Origin: Archegozetes longisetosus
Taxonomy: Eukaryota; Arthropoda; Arachnida; Sarcoptiformes; Trhypochthoniidae
Length of the DNA: 64,000 nucleotides
Assembly: GCA_018873245.2 (NCBI GenBank)
Contig: JAEMBT020000003.1
Coordinates: forward strand, 11,005,843 to 11,069,842
Direction: 5' to 3'
Shown: positions 35,275 to 46,964 of the stretch, piece by piece
Layout: every line of letters starts with the position of its first letter
Position numbering within the stretch: position 1 is the first letter of the stretch
Translations under genes and position numbers: made by a program
Notes under the pieces: model-generated
What the model saw: only the letters and a program-made list of their open reading frames with translations
What the model was told of the DNA's origin: nothing
The model's database searches: none

Positions 35275-36770
35275 TATAATGTCCATGAGCTAAAGTTGTA
35301 TAACAACCATTCAATATATACCCTTTATCATCAGAATTACTTAAAGAAACTTTTGTTTGTTCTATGGTACAAACGTTTAATTTTTCTGACTATCATGTTA
35401 AAAGTAGCTGATGTTTGTGCTCAATTATCTAAAACTTTCTTCCATATCATGAATTGATGTTTGTATGTTATATGTACGGGAACTCCTTTTTCACTTTTTT
35501 AGACTGTTTTGGCTAGATTCCTACCTTGATTTTCAATAGCATAACAATACATTTTCCTCTAAGTCCAATAAATACTGTTACTATATTTTCTCCAGTTTCA
35601 ATTTTAAAACATCCCAACTTCACCTTATTTATTGATTTGAACCTAAACTTATTATCATTAAAGAAATTTGATATATCAAATCATTTATCAAGATCAGGTT
35701 TTACGTCCTCATAAATGTCTTCTGTTATGATATGAAGCAACAATCCATCTCTATCTGTATAATTTCAACTTTATCACACTATTTTGGTTTTAAATACTTA
35801 TAAACAAGTTCAAACATTCTCTGCTTTGACACCTTAAGTACACAAAATCCAGCATAGATTGGTTTATTATGTTTAACTTGTGATCGATTCATGTGAGTAG
35901 AAACTGAATTTTTTTCATGTTTAAAATTAATCATCATATATTTTAATGCTTTCTTTCTCTCACAGACAAACTTTATATCTTGTCGCTTGACTATACTCTC
36001 TATCGTTTTCCGATAAACTGAATTATTCATTAGTTTAAAGAATTCTTTCTCAAACTCTGAGGTGCCTTCCTGATGTAACTTCGTGTTCAGATCAATATAA
36101 GGTTTTAACCAATCCTTTTGTTCGCATTTTATTGAACGTTCTATGCCTTTGAACTTAAGTCCTTTCTGTATGGCCTGCTTAAGAGTCCGATAGTCACATA
36201 TTAACCTTTCTTTATTTTCTAAACTTGTAACTAACTCCCTAGATTTTATCTTAATTTCTATTGACACAGTGAAAGATCTTCATTTTTAATGTTTTTATGA
36301 ATAGGAAAGAATGAATAATCATTATGTTTATCATGTAATTTTTCAGGGTACTCTAATACCTTAATTATTATTGTATAACCGATATCAGTATCATCTGGTA
36401 TTTCAAGTAAATATTCCACTAGATATTTAATCTCTTCTTCATTACATCATTCAAATGCCCTATAAGGTAACTTGAACGACATACAGTCTCCATAAAGATT
36501 ATTAGAATCAATGGGAACTAAATATCATAATTTTTCTTAGGATCATAAATAATCATTATTTGCCTCAACGTACTGCTTTGCAATACAAGACAATCCACCT
36601 CTAATTCCTTCCATTATCATACATAACATATCTTGATCTGTAATACTGTTTTTCAACTTGCAGTATTTGATGTCCAGTCAATACTTTTTGAGAGTGTCTT
36701 CTGTTCAACCTCTTTATCCTAGGACTCTGTCGCGGATTAGATTCACCATTTAAATTAGCCATTTCTTCAT
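35275..36770 (-). pseudogene. Protein-primed family B DNA polymerase relic (Polinton/Maverick or adintovirus type)
   Basis: Read on the minus strand, degraded polymerase motifs appear in the expected order: the palm entry IRGGLSCIAKQY (about 36590), a motif A-like SNNLYG (about 36500), YPEKLHDKHNDYSFFPI (about 36330), a 162-codon open stretch 36267-35779 with LKPYIDLNT and a motif B-like KLMNNSVYRKT, then YTDRDG where the family has YTDTDS (about 35755), VGLRGK-like IGLRGK (about 35560), and LAHGHY close to the end (about 35285). Stops and frameshifts separate the pieces and motif C is mutated. No integrase, packaging ATPase or capsid gene was seen beside it, and no long terminal inverted repeat, so only the polymerase segment remains. 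Confidence in the family is high; which element type it came from is inference. Confidence 0.8.
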
Positions 36771-36774
36771 CAAT

Positions 36775-37485
36775 TATAACCAGAGTCTTAACTTTGTTGG
36801 AAATCCAACTTTTTATTAGATAAGCAAAAAGCTAGGATTCAAAGATATGAGTGCCAATCACCAAATAACAATTAATTTGAGCTCATATTTATGTTCCTAT
36901 AAATCCTATAAACCTTATTTTTGCTAGATTTTTACCTAAAAACGCACAATTTTGTTCAATTAGACATAAATTCAATGAGTTTTTAGAGTTATACATAAAT
37001 TGGTTCGTAAAATTTAATATAAATTCGAGTACAATTTAAATTTTCTAGAAATTTGCTAAACTTTTGTTTCAACAAAATAATTATTTGATTTATTTTAAAC
37101 TAATTTTCTTAATTTTGAACGCAAATAATCCTTTTTTTGGCATTTTTCAGATAAATTTGCAACTTTTAAGGTTTTAACATCAAAAATAATGTTAAAAATT
37201 AATACTTTATGCCCCAAAATGTCTAAAACATGGCTTTTTAGTCCTATTTTTAAGTCCTACTTTTGGTCATTTTGAGTCCTAAAATCCTACCTATTTTTGC
37301 CTGTTTTATGTCCTATAAAGTTAAGACTCTGATTATAACTTATTGATTGTTATTTTCGTTAATTAAATATATAGCATCATAAACACTATCGGTCAAAATG
37401 TCAATCCTATAATAAAAAAATATTTTACATTATTTTTTGTATATAATTAGACAAATATGTTTCACGTTTATACGTTTTACAATAT
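36775..37485. other. Intergenic; nothing recognised
   Basis: AT-rich, with several repeats of 'AGTCCTA' near 37240-37320 (TTTTTAGTCCTATTTTTAAG, AAGTCCTACTTTTGG, GAGTCCTAAAATCCTACC). No coding sequence is supported. Confidence 0.3.
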
Positions 37486-37492
37486 CTCGAGC

Positions 37493-37611
37493 CATATTCT
37501 GAGTTGTCTTAAGCTCGATCTCGACTCAAGTTAGACTGGATAATACTAATTTCAATAGCATAAGTCTAACTTGAGTCGAGATAGAGCTTAAATAGAACTC
37601 AGAATATAGTT
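37493..37611. mobile_element. Miniature foldback element, family 'TAACTTGAGTCGAGAT' (copy 2)
   Basis: CATATTCTGAGTTGTCTTAA..., ...CTCGACTCAAGTTAGAC, answered by GTCTAACTTGAGTCGAGATA... and GAACTCAGAATATAG. Same stem sequence as the copy at 25026-25132 but with a different loop. Confidence 0.7.
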
Positions 37612-37974
37612 CCTTATCTATGTTGTTTTCAAGCGAAATAAGATAACGTTTTGAACTTATTTCTGTTTTCAATTACATTTATCTCATATAATTAATATAT
37701 TTTTGAAGTTATTTAAATATTTCGTATTATATTTAATATTATATGAGATCTAAATTATTAGTTTATGAAATTAAGTATTTCAATGCGAATTTATTACTAA
37801 GAGTAAATGTTTTATAACTTGCAATTCAGTCCTTCTCTTGGACTTAAGATAGTTTACATTTACTTTTAAAACACTCGCTTATCCTTAGGAATTGTTGATA
37901 GTAATTTTCTATTCAGATCAAACAATCGATCCCAAAAATCTTCAATATTTGTATCATTATTTATAATAAAATTA

Positions 37975-38988
37975 TTGGTTGTAATTTAGTATATAGACCA
38001 TGACTAAATATCAATATATATTGACTCTGCTCCATATAGGGAGTCCATTAAGAGTGGTCTTAAGTGGCCCTGCCCCATTTTTGAAAATAAATATTTTTCA
38101 TACCGCCACCACCACTACCACCACCACCCCGCGCGTTTTACAGTATATAAGTAAGATTAATGCGGAAGTAAGCATAGAAGCTGATGTTTGGTCATCGACC
38201 GCCACCCCCTCCCCGCACGTACTATAATATATATGTTGGGGTAAATCCGGGCTAATGGGCCTAAAGGAGTTTCCGACCCCACACCTCCAAGTGTAATACA
38301 TCATTGGATTCAGTTCGTCTAGCTAAACAACTTAATACCACACTTGAGTACTTCCGACCCGAACCTGACCACTTCTGGACACCGAGACCTAACCCCCTCG
38401 AAAATGGGTAAACCTGGCTTTACCTAGATGCAACCAAGCCAAACATGATTTAAAATGAGGTATAATAGGTTAGGTCGCTTCGCGACCTAACTTATTTTCC
38501 CTTGGTTTATATCAGGCTTGTTTGGGTCACGACTCGAGAATCCAGGTTTATCCATTACGAGGTACTAAACCAAACAATGATGGATATCTCGAGAACTACT
38601 TGTGATAATTGATCAAGTGAGATATCAAAATGCTCAGTTCGATGTTCTGAGTCAATGATATATCACTTGGCGGTGTCAACCACTCCCGTCGGGAGTTGTC
38701 CAGAAGTGGTCAAGTGTAGTATCAAAATGTTCAGCTTGACGAACTGAATCTAATGATATATCACACTTTGGGGTGGAGGTCGGGAATCCCTTTAGGCCCA
38801 TTAGCCCGGATTCACCCTATATGTTATATAATACGCGGGTGGTGGTGGTATGAAAAAAACCTTTTTTAATTTTCAAAAAAAGGAGCGGGACCAATTAAGA
38901 CCACCCTCAATGGACTCTCTATATGGAGTAGAGTCAATATACAGTATATTCATATTTAGTCATGGTCTATATACTAAAGTACAACCAA
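37975..38988. mobile_element. 1-kb near-complete palindrome (giant foldback element)
   Basis: The outermost bases TTGGTTGTAATTTAGTATAT at 37975 match, inverted, ATATACTAAAGTACAACCAA at the right end. The pairing recurs at 38230-38280 against 38765-38820 (GGGCTAATGGGCCTAAAGG against CCTTTAGGCCCATTAGCCC), and at the exact centre GGTTAGGTCGC-TTC-GCGACCTAACT closes as a hairpin. So the two halves pair through most of about 1,014 bp. Flanking ATTA/ATTA suggests a short target duplication. No coding sequence; it lies 550 bp from the C-type lectin gene's 3' end. Confidence 0.8.
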
Positions 38989-38989
38989 A

Positions 38990-39541
38990 TTATTCATTAA
39001 AGACAACAATTTGGAAGATATGTTCTTTTGCAATAAAAGTAAGCATGTGCTTAACACACGATCAAATGGTCCATGCTCAGTAAAGGCTAGCAATTTAGTT
39101 TGAATACGGTTGATGATATTTTTTGTCTTAATCTTTTTGTGTTTAATATAATTTTTTTTATATAAAAACACATATTCATTATTGTAAATATTCGATAAAG
39201 GAGCTAAATAAGGATACAGGCTAGAAGCCGATCTACAAATTTTTACACTACATTCGCATTTTGATAAGTTCGGGCCATAATATTTGTATTGAAAATTTTT
39301 ACCCTATAATTTTATTATGAGACATCCAGACCGGAACCCGCAATTCTATATTACCTATGTTGATGTATTGTATCGCTTAACGACAATAATTACACTTCTG
39401 ATGCATTGAAGATGGAATTTGAAATAAGTATTTCTTTTAATCTTTAGAAAAAATAATACAATTCATAAAGATTATCAATTAGACATACTTTCAGCTAAGA
39501 TTAGACCAAGGTATCTTTAAATAGAATTATTGTAAGGAATT
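38990..39541. other. Intergenic, 3' side of the lectin gene
   Basis: No gene or repeat with definable ends. The polyadenylation site of the minus-strand lectin gene should lie near its right part. Confidence 0.3.
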
Positions 39542-40381
39542 TTAATTTGGAAAGTTTGCAGATATTTCGTCCTCATAGACGGTAATATTTAATATTGAAA
39601 GTATAGTTGACGTACAAGTTCGTAATATCTTCAACTTGTTTTCAAGTGACTTCACTTCATCTGCTAGTCTTCGATTTTCTTCTTCAAGTTCATTACAATC
39701 TTCATCATCTTTCATTATAACTCTCTGGCAAAGAGCTGCTTGTCTTCCAACATTACAGTAATGATCATTCCATTTGCCTGTAAAAAGACAATTTTTTTTC
39801 TACTAGGCATAAAGTATATTTATTTGCCGATATCTGTTCTTAGGGTCAATTATTTCATTTAGGAAGCTTACCAGCATCAGCTGGACAACCACGATCAGCT
39901 GAAAATATCGGACTCCATATCTCAACGCAATCTCCATCTCCACTAGGTTGGAGATATTGCTTTCCCCAGCTGCTATAGTTAAAAAGAGTTGCATCTGTCC
40001 AATTGAACACGTCCCCACTGAAACGTTTGCCACCAAGCCATACATTGCTACTGATGCTATGATTTTTAAACAATAAATTAAAAATAAAATTATTCTCTTC
40101 CTCTGAATGTATTGATGCTAATTGTCCTTGGTAGTTAGAAACGCAAATCTTGTTCCCATAGTCCCAACTTGTATTCCAATTCGTCAAATCTCCTATAAGT
40201 TTAAAACACTTTTCTTCCTTGTATTGATACCACCCTTCATCACAAAGACTTTGGACTTCGAGGCTAAAATTGAAAGGTAATTTTTGTTAAAAATTGGTGT
40301 TAATTTTGGAAAACTGCAGTTCACTTACTGGAATTTATAAAAAAATACGATAGTGACAAATATTGTTAATCGAAAAGACAT
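39542..40381 (-). CDS. Secreted C-type lectin with C-terminal coiled coil
   Basis: Three exons, 40381-40329, 40263-39872 and 39777-39542, give 226 residues; the joins CCA|GTAAGTG...ATTTTAG (65 nt, phase 2) and GCTG|GTAAGC...TTTTTACAG (94 nt, phase 1) are exact. Residues 1-24 form a signal peptide (MSFRLTIFVTIVFFYKFHLE). The C-type lectin domain runs from about Cys25 to Cys165: CDEGWYQY, GQLASIHSEEENNFI, WLGG, FNWTDAT, QPSGDGDCVE, and WNDHYC. WND is the conserved Ca2+-site segment; the sugar-binding tripeptide position reads QPS instead of EPN or QPD, so sugar binding is doubtful or altered. Residues about 173-200 (NELEEENRRLADEVKSLENK) predict a coiled coil, perhaps for oligomerisation; it is unusual at the C-terminus. 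Extracellular recognition or defence role is inferred from the family. Neighbours are repeats. Confidence 0.88.
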
Positions 40382-40739
40382 TACTGCTTACTCAAGTGCA
40401 GATACTTTCGTTAGTCACTTTTATATGGTTTAAAATCTTTATTGCCAGTGCATTAAATTTTCTTGATGATACAATTAATTATACACTTAAATGCACGTTC
40501 TATCATGTTTTATGGCTAATAGGCCATAAAAATGGATTATATCTTTATTAATGAGCAATGCATCCTTTAATAAGCATGTTTTATTATATCTAAATTCTCA
40601 GTAAGTGCAATCGACTGTAATTGTATCTTTCAGGTATTGCACTCATAAATCTACAGTATCTTCGGGTTGAAAAAGTGCTATTTTTTAATTTTGATAGATT
40701 TTAGGTTAATTTATTTTATTAAACAATGTAAAAAGTTTG

Positions 40740-41110
40740 AACCTGATAACTTTAGAAAATGTACGAGTTCATAGACTTTTGTAAACCCTAGACTTTTTAA
40801 CAGATTTTGAGGTTAAAATGAAGTATTTTATGAGTTTTTCTGTTTTGCTAATTAATTTATGAGGTTTTAAGATTAAATTATTTGAAATTTTCATTAATTT
40901 AGAATGTAAGAGTTTGTACTTTTCAACAAGCCATGGACTCGACTGATTTCAAGGGTTAAATTGGTTAAAATTTTGAATTTTTTGTTATATTGATTATTTT
41001 GTGAGGTTTGAAGGTTAGATTTTTAGAAATTTGTGCTGATTTCTTGTTAAATTAAATGTATGGCTTCGTATTTTATAAAATTACAATCTTGTGTTATTTT
41101 AAGCGTTAAA
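40740..41110. repeat. Diverged tandem repeat, related to 34885-35110
   Basis: Three or so degenerate units contain AATGTACGAGTTCATAGACT / AATGTAAGAGTTTGTACTTT / AATGTATGGCTTCGTATTTT, each followed after about 60-80 bp by GAGGTT(T/A)..AAGGTTA-like text. The core resembles the tandem units at 34.9-35.1 kb in the opposite orientation. Confidence 0.35.
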
Positions 41111-41199
41111 TTGAGAATTTTTAATTGATATCCTGAAGGTTATAGGCTAAATTTATGTTAAACGACAACGATTTAGATTTTGATCGTTTCTGAGGGGGT

Positions 41200-42262
41200 T
41201 GAAAGTATAAGTTTTTACTCGTACGCCCCAGTTTCGCCAGGCATACACTGCTTACATTGACTCGCAAAATCTTTATAAAGTTTGACTTGATTAACCCATT
41301 TTGAAAATTTTGCACCAAATTAACCAAGAATAGATGTAATTTTTAAAAATGTAACTTATTTTTGAAAGTAAAATATGAAAGACGAAATGTTCCAGTTCAA
41401 ATTAAAAAAATAGAAAAATTAAGAGAAAATCAAGTAATTTGTTAAATTTAAATGAAAATTTCAAAATCTTGTGTCACCTCCATGTGATAAACGAACAGCC
41501 TCGAGTCTGCGAGGCATCGATTCCTATGAATCTATGATGTAATCCCTATAAGTAGGAGTCGACAGCTTTTCATGTGCTCTATTGAAAGTACCCACCAAAT
41601 CGCTTTTAGAACTAAATATTGTGCACTCATTTCGAACAAAATGCATCAGAATTGAGCCAACATTCTCAATGAGATTTATATCAGGAAAAGCATTGAAAAA
41701 TCAATAAATCAGAAAAAATCGACAATTAATAATTCTCAAATACCTTGGACGTGGTAAAACAAAATCTTCGTGTACGCGATGTTCTGGGTTGTTCAATCTC
41801 TTACATGATTTGAATTGTGCACCGAATGGTTGTCGTGCAAAAGCAAGACATTTCCATCATCGAAATGCGTTTCGATGTCTGGAATCAGAGTTGTCCAGAA
41901 ATTCAGTGTAAGACTCTTTGGCCAGTAGATCCGAAGAGTCCTACACTGAGTTTCTAGAATCTTGGAATCGATGCCTCGTAGACTTGAGGCCGTTCGCTTG
42001 TCACAGGGGAAGGGGAGTCACACAAGATTTTGAAATTTTTCGTTTAAATTCAATAAATAATTTGCTTTTCTCTTAATTTTTTACTTTTTCATTTGAACTG
42101 GAATATTTCGCCTTCCATGTTTTATTTTCAAAAATGAGTTATATTTTAAGAAATTAATTTATTCTTGATTAATTTGGTGTAAAAATTTTCAAAATCAGTT
42201 AATCCAGTCAAAAGTTATAAAGATTTGTGAGTTAACGTAATTTCTGTGGCAAGTGTACTTTC
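41200..42262. mobile_element. Foldback element carrying a Tc1-like transposase remnant
   Basis: Arms of about 260-300 bp at 41200-41525 and 41960-42262 are inverted copies, for example CGAGTCTGCGAGGCATCGATTCC against GGAATCGATGCCTCGTAGAC, and TCAAAATCTTGTGTCACCTCC against its inverse near 42010. The left arm has about 20 extra bases near its outer end. The interior includes a minus-strand transposase fragment, so this is a Tc1-group element with unusually long inverted ends. Confidence 0.6.
41595..41945 (-). pseudogene. Tc1-like transposase catalytic-domain remnant
   Basis: Minus strand from about 41915: LNFWTTLIPDIETHFDDGNV followed by LLLHDNHSVHNSNHVRD, equivalent to the second catalytic Asp region (QDNAPxHxSxxV) of Tc1 transposases; then, after a stop-ridden stretch, INLIENVGSILMHFVRNE, equivalent to DLNPIENxW with the catalytic Glu. 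Frame breaks between the two. The first Asp region and DNA-binding domains are missing. Confidence 0.6.
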
Positions 42263-42828
42263 ATATATACACAATAAGTAATGCAGTAGAGGGCCTCTGG
42301 CTCTTACAAGATTCGAGGTCTAAGCATCTCTTTAAGACTCATCATTATGCTCACTACTTTCATTTCTCAACTCGTTTATTTTGTAATGTTCATGAGCCAA
42401 TGTCGTGATACGGTAATCTAAAACGAATAGTTTGTCATCAAAGTTAGATAACATTTCCTTCTAATGGATTGTGTATACATTTATGACAGCTTAGTCACCA
42501 ATTAGGCTGACAATTGCTGCCTGAATAACTTTAAGGCCATTTAATATAAAAGTCTTTACTAAACATTAAACGTTTATATTAATAAATTTACACACAATAA
42601 AGATATTGCGATTTAAACAAAAGAGTTGTATATAACACGAGAGTTAACACTGATTTGTTCAAAAAACAGTCCGTTAAGCATTTCCTTTTAGTATAAGTTT
42701 ATTACACGCGTCATAAGAAGTATGCTGAAAAATCTATAACACGTATCGATAAGTTTCATATACAAATTAAGGTTCAACTTGTAGTATAAGTCATACATAA
42801 GTTCAATAATGATATGGACAGTGGTTTG

Positions 42829-43793
42829 CAAAACTCTGGGAAGCAGTTTTTGAGCATTTTGTAACCCTAAGCGTTAGTCAATTTGGATGAAATTTTTATG
42901 CATAAACACCGGGTTATTGAGAACATTTCCATAAAGCTGCTAATCAAAATTCCCAAAAGTACCTACCTAATCCACGTGAACGTGTAAAGAATTAACTGAC
43001 GATTGAATTCGAGTCCTAACAATTGGAATCAAAACTACTTTAAAAGTAAGTGAATCCATGTATTTTTGTTTGACCTAAAAACTCTTTATTCAGTAATTGT
43101 AGCGCATTAAAGTTGAAATTCCGATAATTTCATTTTAGCGTAACTTTTGAACCAAGAGCTCGAACTGCTTGAAATTGATATCAAATTGAAGGTATCCTAA
43201 AGGTTTATCAGGAAATTGGTTAATCTTTGAAATTTGATTTGCAAAATTGAAAATTTAACAAGATAATTAGCTGTAGTACAAAATTCATTAAGCATTACTT
43301 TAATAAACATATATGCGTATAGTTAATGTATTTTCAACTAAAATCATATTATTTTGATTACCAATCGGAAATTTGTATATACAAGCAAATTTGCCGATTG
43401 TTCAAAGAAGAGCTTTAATATACTTTCAATTTGGTACCATTTTCAAGTAGTTCTGACTCTTGATTCAAAAGTTACGCTAAAATGAAATTATCGGAATTTT
43501 AAATTTAATAAGTTACAATTACTAAATAAAAAGATTTTAGATAAAACAAAAATACATGTATTCACTTATTTTTAAAGTAGTTTCTATTCCGATTGTCAAA
43601 ACTCGAATTTAATCGTCAGTTTGTTCTGTACATGTTTACATAAACTAGGTACTTTTAGAAATTTTGATTAGTAACTTTATGAAAACGTTCTTGACAACCC
43701 GGTGTTTATTCATAAAAATTTTGTCCAAATTGACTAACGTTTAGGGTTATAAAATGCTCAAAAACCGCTTCCCAGAGTTTTGCAAACGACTGT
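42829..43793. mobile_element. Foldback element with 450-bp arms (CAGTGGTTTGCAAAACTC ends)
   Basis: Left arm begins CAGTGGTTTGCAAAACTCTG; the right arm ends, inverted, CAGTCGTTTGCAAAACTCTG. Matching continues through CAATTTGGATGAAATTTTTA, ACACCGGGTT, AATTCCGATAATTTCATTTT and on to the middle. No coding sequence in 965 bp. A diverged relative is at 16985-17815. Confidence 0.75.
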
Positions 43794-43844
43794 ACGAAAG
43801 AACTATGAGACAGTGATGACTGTCTCACATTTAAGCCTTTATAT

Positions 43845-46800
43845 ACTAAGACACTTTCATTATTTAATCACATAATTTCAAATAATTTTATTTTTATCAA
43901 ATAATTTCAAATAAATTCAAATTTTGAAATAATACCAAATAATTTTTTACTTTTCTCGAACAACTTTTTCAAAACCGTAAAAAATAGAAATAATTTTCAG
44001 AAACAAACTTTCGATTAATCAATACTTTAAAAAACTGTAATTTATGCATCAAAACATAAAATATCTAAAATAATACATAATTAGGTGCTTAAATACAATA
44101 AATGAAATGAACACGCATTTTATAAATTGTGTTTTGATATTATTGTGTAACGAATTTATTGCGCCTAAGACGCGAGTTAATCCGTTAATCACCTGTAAAC
44201 GACTAATTGATTTTACCGGTGGAATGCAGACACAACTTATTGTCTACGACTTAGTGGAAGTTTGAGGGCAAAAGGGATATCTGATAGAAATTGCTTATCC
44301 AGCAATCTTACTATCAGATATGTATAGCTTATTAAAAGAAAAACAAATGTTCTCTATGAAGCCTTTCCTGATAATGATTTAAAAATGAATTTACATAAGC
44401 CTTTTATACATTAAAATTACTCAGAACCAATGCCTTACTAGAGGCCAGTTGTTTTGAACGATGTTGTCAACGATAGAGTTAACGATAGAGTCAATGTAAG
44501 AGTTAAAGTTCGTCCCAATTGAATGATTATTTGTAATAGTCGCGATTTAATTTATTTAAATATAATTGTCATCAAACATCGAACGCTTATTAGTTTTGGC
44601 GAATAGAAAGTAAGTTTAACCGAGACTTCAATTATAAATAATTAATAAAAAATAATGTTATCTAAACAGAAGATGTCTGAAATAGAGGACAATCTTTGAT
44701 TTGGTAATGAAAGCGTTGAACTAAATGAGACCACAATTTATGTTCAATATATGCAAAATTTAGCGAATGATATTCAAAAAGAAAGTCAAATGTCTGAAAA
44801 TACTATTATAGATTCTGAAGAAGTAGTTATTCCGAATGATTCCCAAATGAATAGTTTTATTGATTTAACAGAAAGCGAATATTCGAGTTCTAATGAATCA
44901 AAACGTCGAAAACACAAAAAAAGATAATCAGCAAAAGATTTAACAGAGGAAACAAAATAACTGTCCAAATGAGAGTTAATGAATATAAAGAGCCATTTAC
45001 TGTCAAAGACGACAAAATGTATCGCAATATATGTAATGTTTTTGTGAACTTCAAGCATAAAAATGTCATCGATTTTCGTCCGAACTCTAATAAGCATAAG
45101 AAGTATATCAAAAACAATTCAAATCAATCGAAAATTGTTAACAGCTTTGAGAAGCAAAATGAAAAAGAGATGTTTCTCAACGATTTGGTTTTAATGTTGA
45201 CCTCAATTAATATTCCTATTGAAAAAACTAATAATCAAGAATTCAGAGCTTTCTTCACAAAGTATTGCAAATTCGTAGATCAGATTCCGTTAGCCGACTG
45301 TTTGAGAAAACGAATACCAAAAGTTTATGCAAATAAACAAAAGGATATCATCGAATCATTGAGTAAAGTCAATGGGTTTTCAGTCATTGTCGACGAAACA
45401 CAAGACAAGAAATATCGAGCAGTTATTAATATATTGATTACTCCACCAGCGATTGATTTTCCGTTGAACGATGATTTTCACCTTAAGTCAATTCTTATTA
45501 ATACTTTATTCTTGAACACAACAGTTGATAGCGATGTGATTGTTCGGGAAACTAATAAAGTTATAGCAAATTCAGGATTAGATTTCGATAAAATCACAGC
45601 ATTTGTTAGTGATAATGCCAGCTATATGATGAAAGCATTTAAAACATTTAAAGTTCTTTGGCCTAACTCAATACACATCACATGTCATTCACATATTTTT
45701 AATTTGGTCGTAGAAACCTTTAGATATAGTTTTATTGAAGTGGATGAATCCATGGCAAAAATGAAATCTTTTTTCAAGATATCGAGAGTCAGGCGTAAAA
45801 TATATTTTGAAACTTGTGGTAAATCTATTCCTAAGACTTCCATTACCAGATGGAACTCATGGCTTGAAGCTATCCCTATTCATGAAAATTTATTTAAATT
45901 TTATGGTGATTTGATCAGAAATTTAACAAATGCTAAAATCAGTTCTCCATTAATACCAATATTGAGAAGAATGATAGAAAATCCTATTTTGTATGAACAA
46001 ATTAAGTTCATTAAAAGTATTTCTCAGCCGATTATTGATGCAGTTCTGTCCACTCAGAGGCAAGACATAATGACAACCAACATCTTTAAATATTGTTCAG
46101 ACTTAATGGCAATTTTTCGTGAAATGTATGCTAACGTTGATGTAAATGATTACCTCGATATTTATAGAAAAGAGCTAAATGAATATGACTTTTCGCGTTT
46201 CAAACAATCGGTAATCGATTGTCTTAACCAAACTTTACTTAAATTGAAGTTATATTTTGATTTTGGTAAAGAGCCAGCTATGGGTTTTCTTAAAACTATG
46301 GAAATATTTGATCCTCAGAAGACTAAGAACAATACACGATCTGTTGATGGGTTGATTAAAGAGTTAGTGTCAATACCTGAAATGAAAAATTTGATAAATT
46401 CTGATAATTTATTCAAGGTTTCACAGCTCTCTTCTGAATTCAAGTTTTATATTAATTATGTTAAAGAATATGAAAAGCCAGAAAATATTAAAACCAACGT
46501 TTATATTCCGAATTTTTGGAAATCGAACTTCAAGAAATGAAAATTGATGGCACCAATTGTTTTTAAATAGTTATTTGTTCCTATTTCTAGTGCTGAGATT
46601 GAACGATTGTTCAGTTGTTACAACAATATTCTTAGTGATAAAAGACATAATCTCTCTGAAGAAAGTTTGAAGTATTTAACATCTCTCTATTATAATTGCA
46701 TGTAAACTCTTCTATAAATTATCAATTTCAAATTATTAAAATGTTCAAATCAGAAAATCTTCGGCCTATTTATTGCAGTGAATATTTAAACTACAATCTT

Positions 46801-46889
46801 ATGGCATAAACTACTTGAATAATAGAATCAAATGAGAAAATTTGTCAAATAATTTAACCCCCACTTTCTCAAATAATAAGTGTCTTAGT
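43845..46889 (+). mobile_element. 3-kb hAT element with ACTAAGACACTT ends
   Basis: Left end ACTAAGACACTTTCATTATTT and right end inverted ACTAAGACACTTATTATTT. Subterminal parts are rich in AAATAATTT(C) on both sides. It encloses a hAT transposase broken by stops. No 8-bp target duplication is evident (CTTTATAT against CTAATTGA), so ends or flanks may have changed. Confidence 0.65.
44655..46705 (+). pseudogene. hAT transposase, near full length, interrupted
   Basis: The main open frame 44969-46540 (523 codons) shows GFSVIVDETQDKKYRAVINI (first catalytic Asp), VSDNASYM (second Asp), CHSHIFNLVVE (CxxH region), and TSITRWNSWLEAI, as in BED/hAT transposases. After a TGA at 46538 and a TAG 30 nt later the same frame continues with PISSAEIERLFSCYNNILSD followed by KRHNLSEESLKYL, the hAT C-terminal dimerisation motif, to a stop at 46703. 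The N-terminal part from ATG 44655 has further stops and a frame change. The protein is thus complete in domains but dead. No intron explains the stops. Confidence 0.75.
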
Positions 46890-46964
46890 CTAATTGAATA
46901 GTATATATCAAAACGTTTCTATCTCATCTTGTTTTCGTTCTGGTACTTTCTTCACAACTTTACG

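Noticed and set aside
38098-38304. Valine-rich frame from a GTGGTGGTG tract
   Set aside because: Translation of a simple repeat within the giant palindrome.
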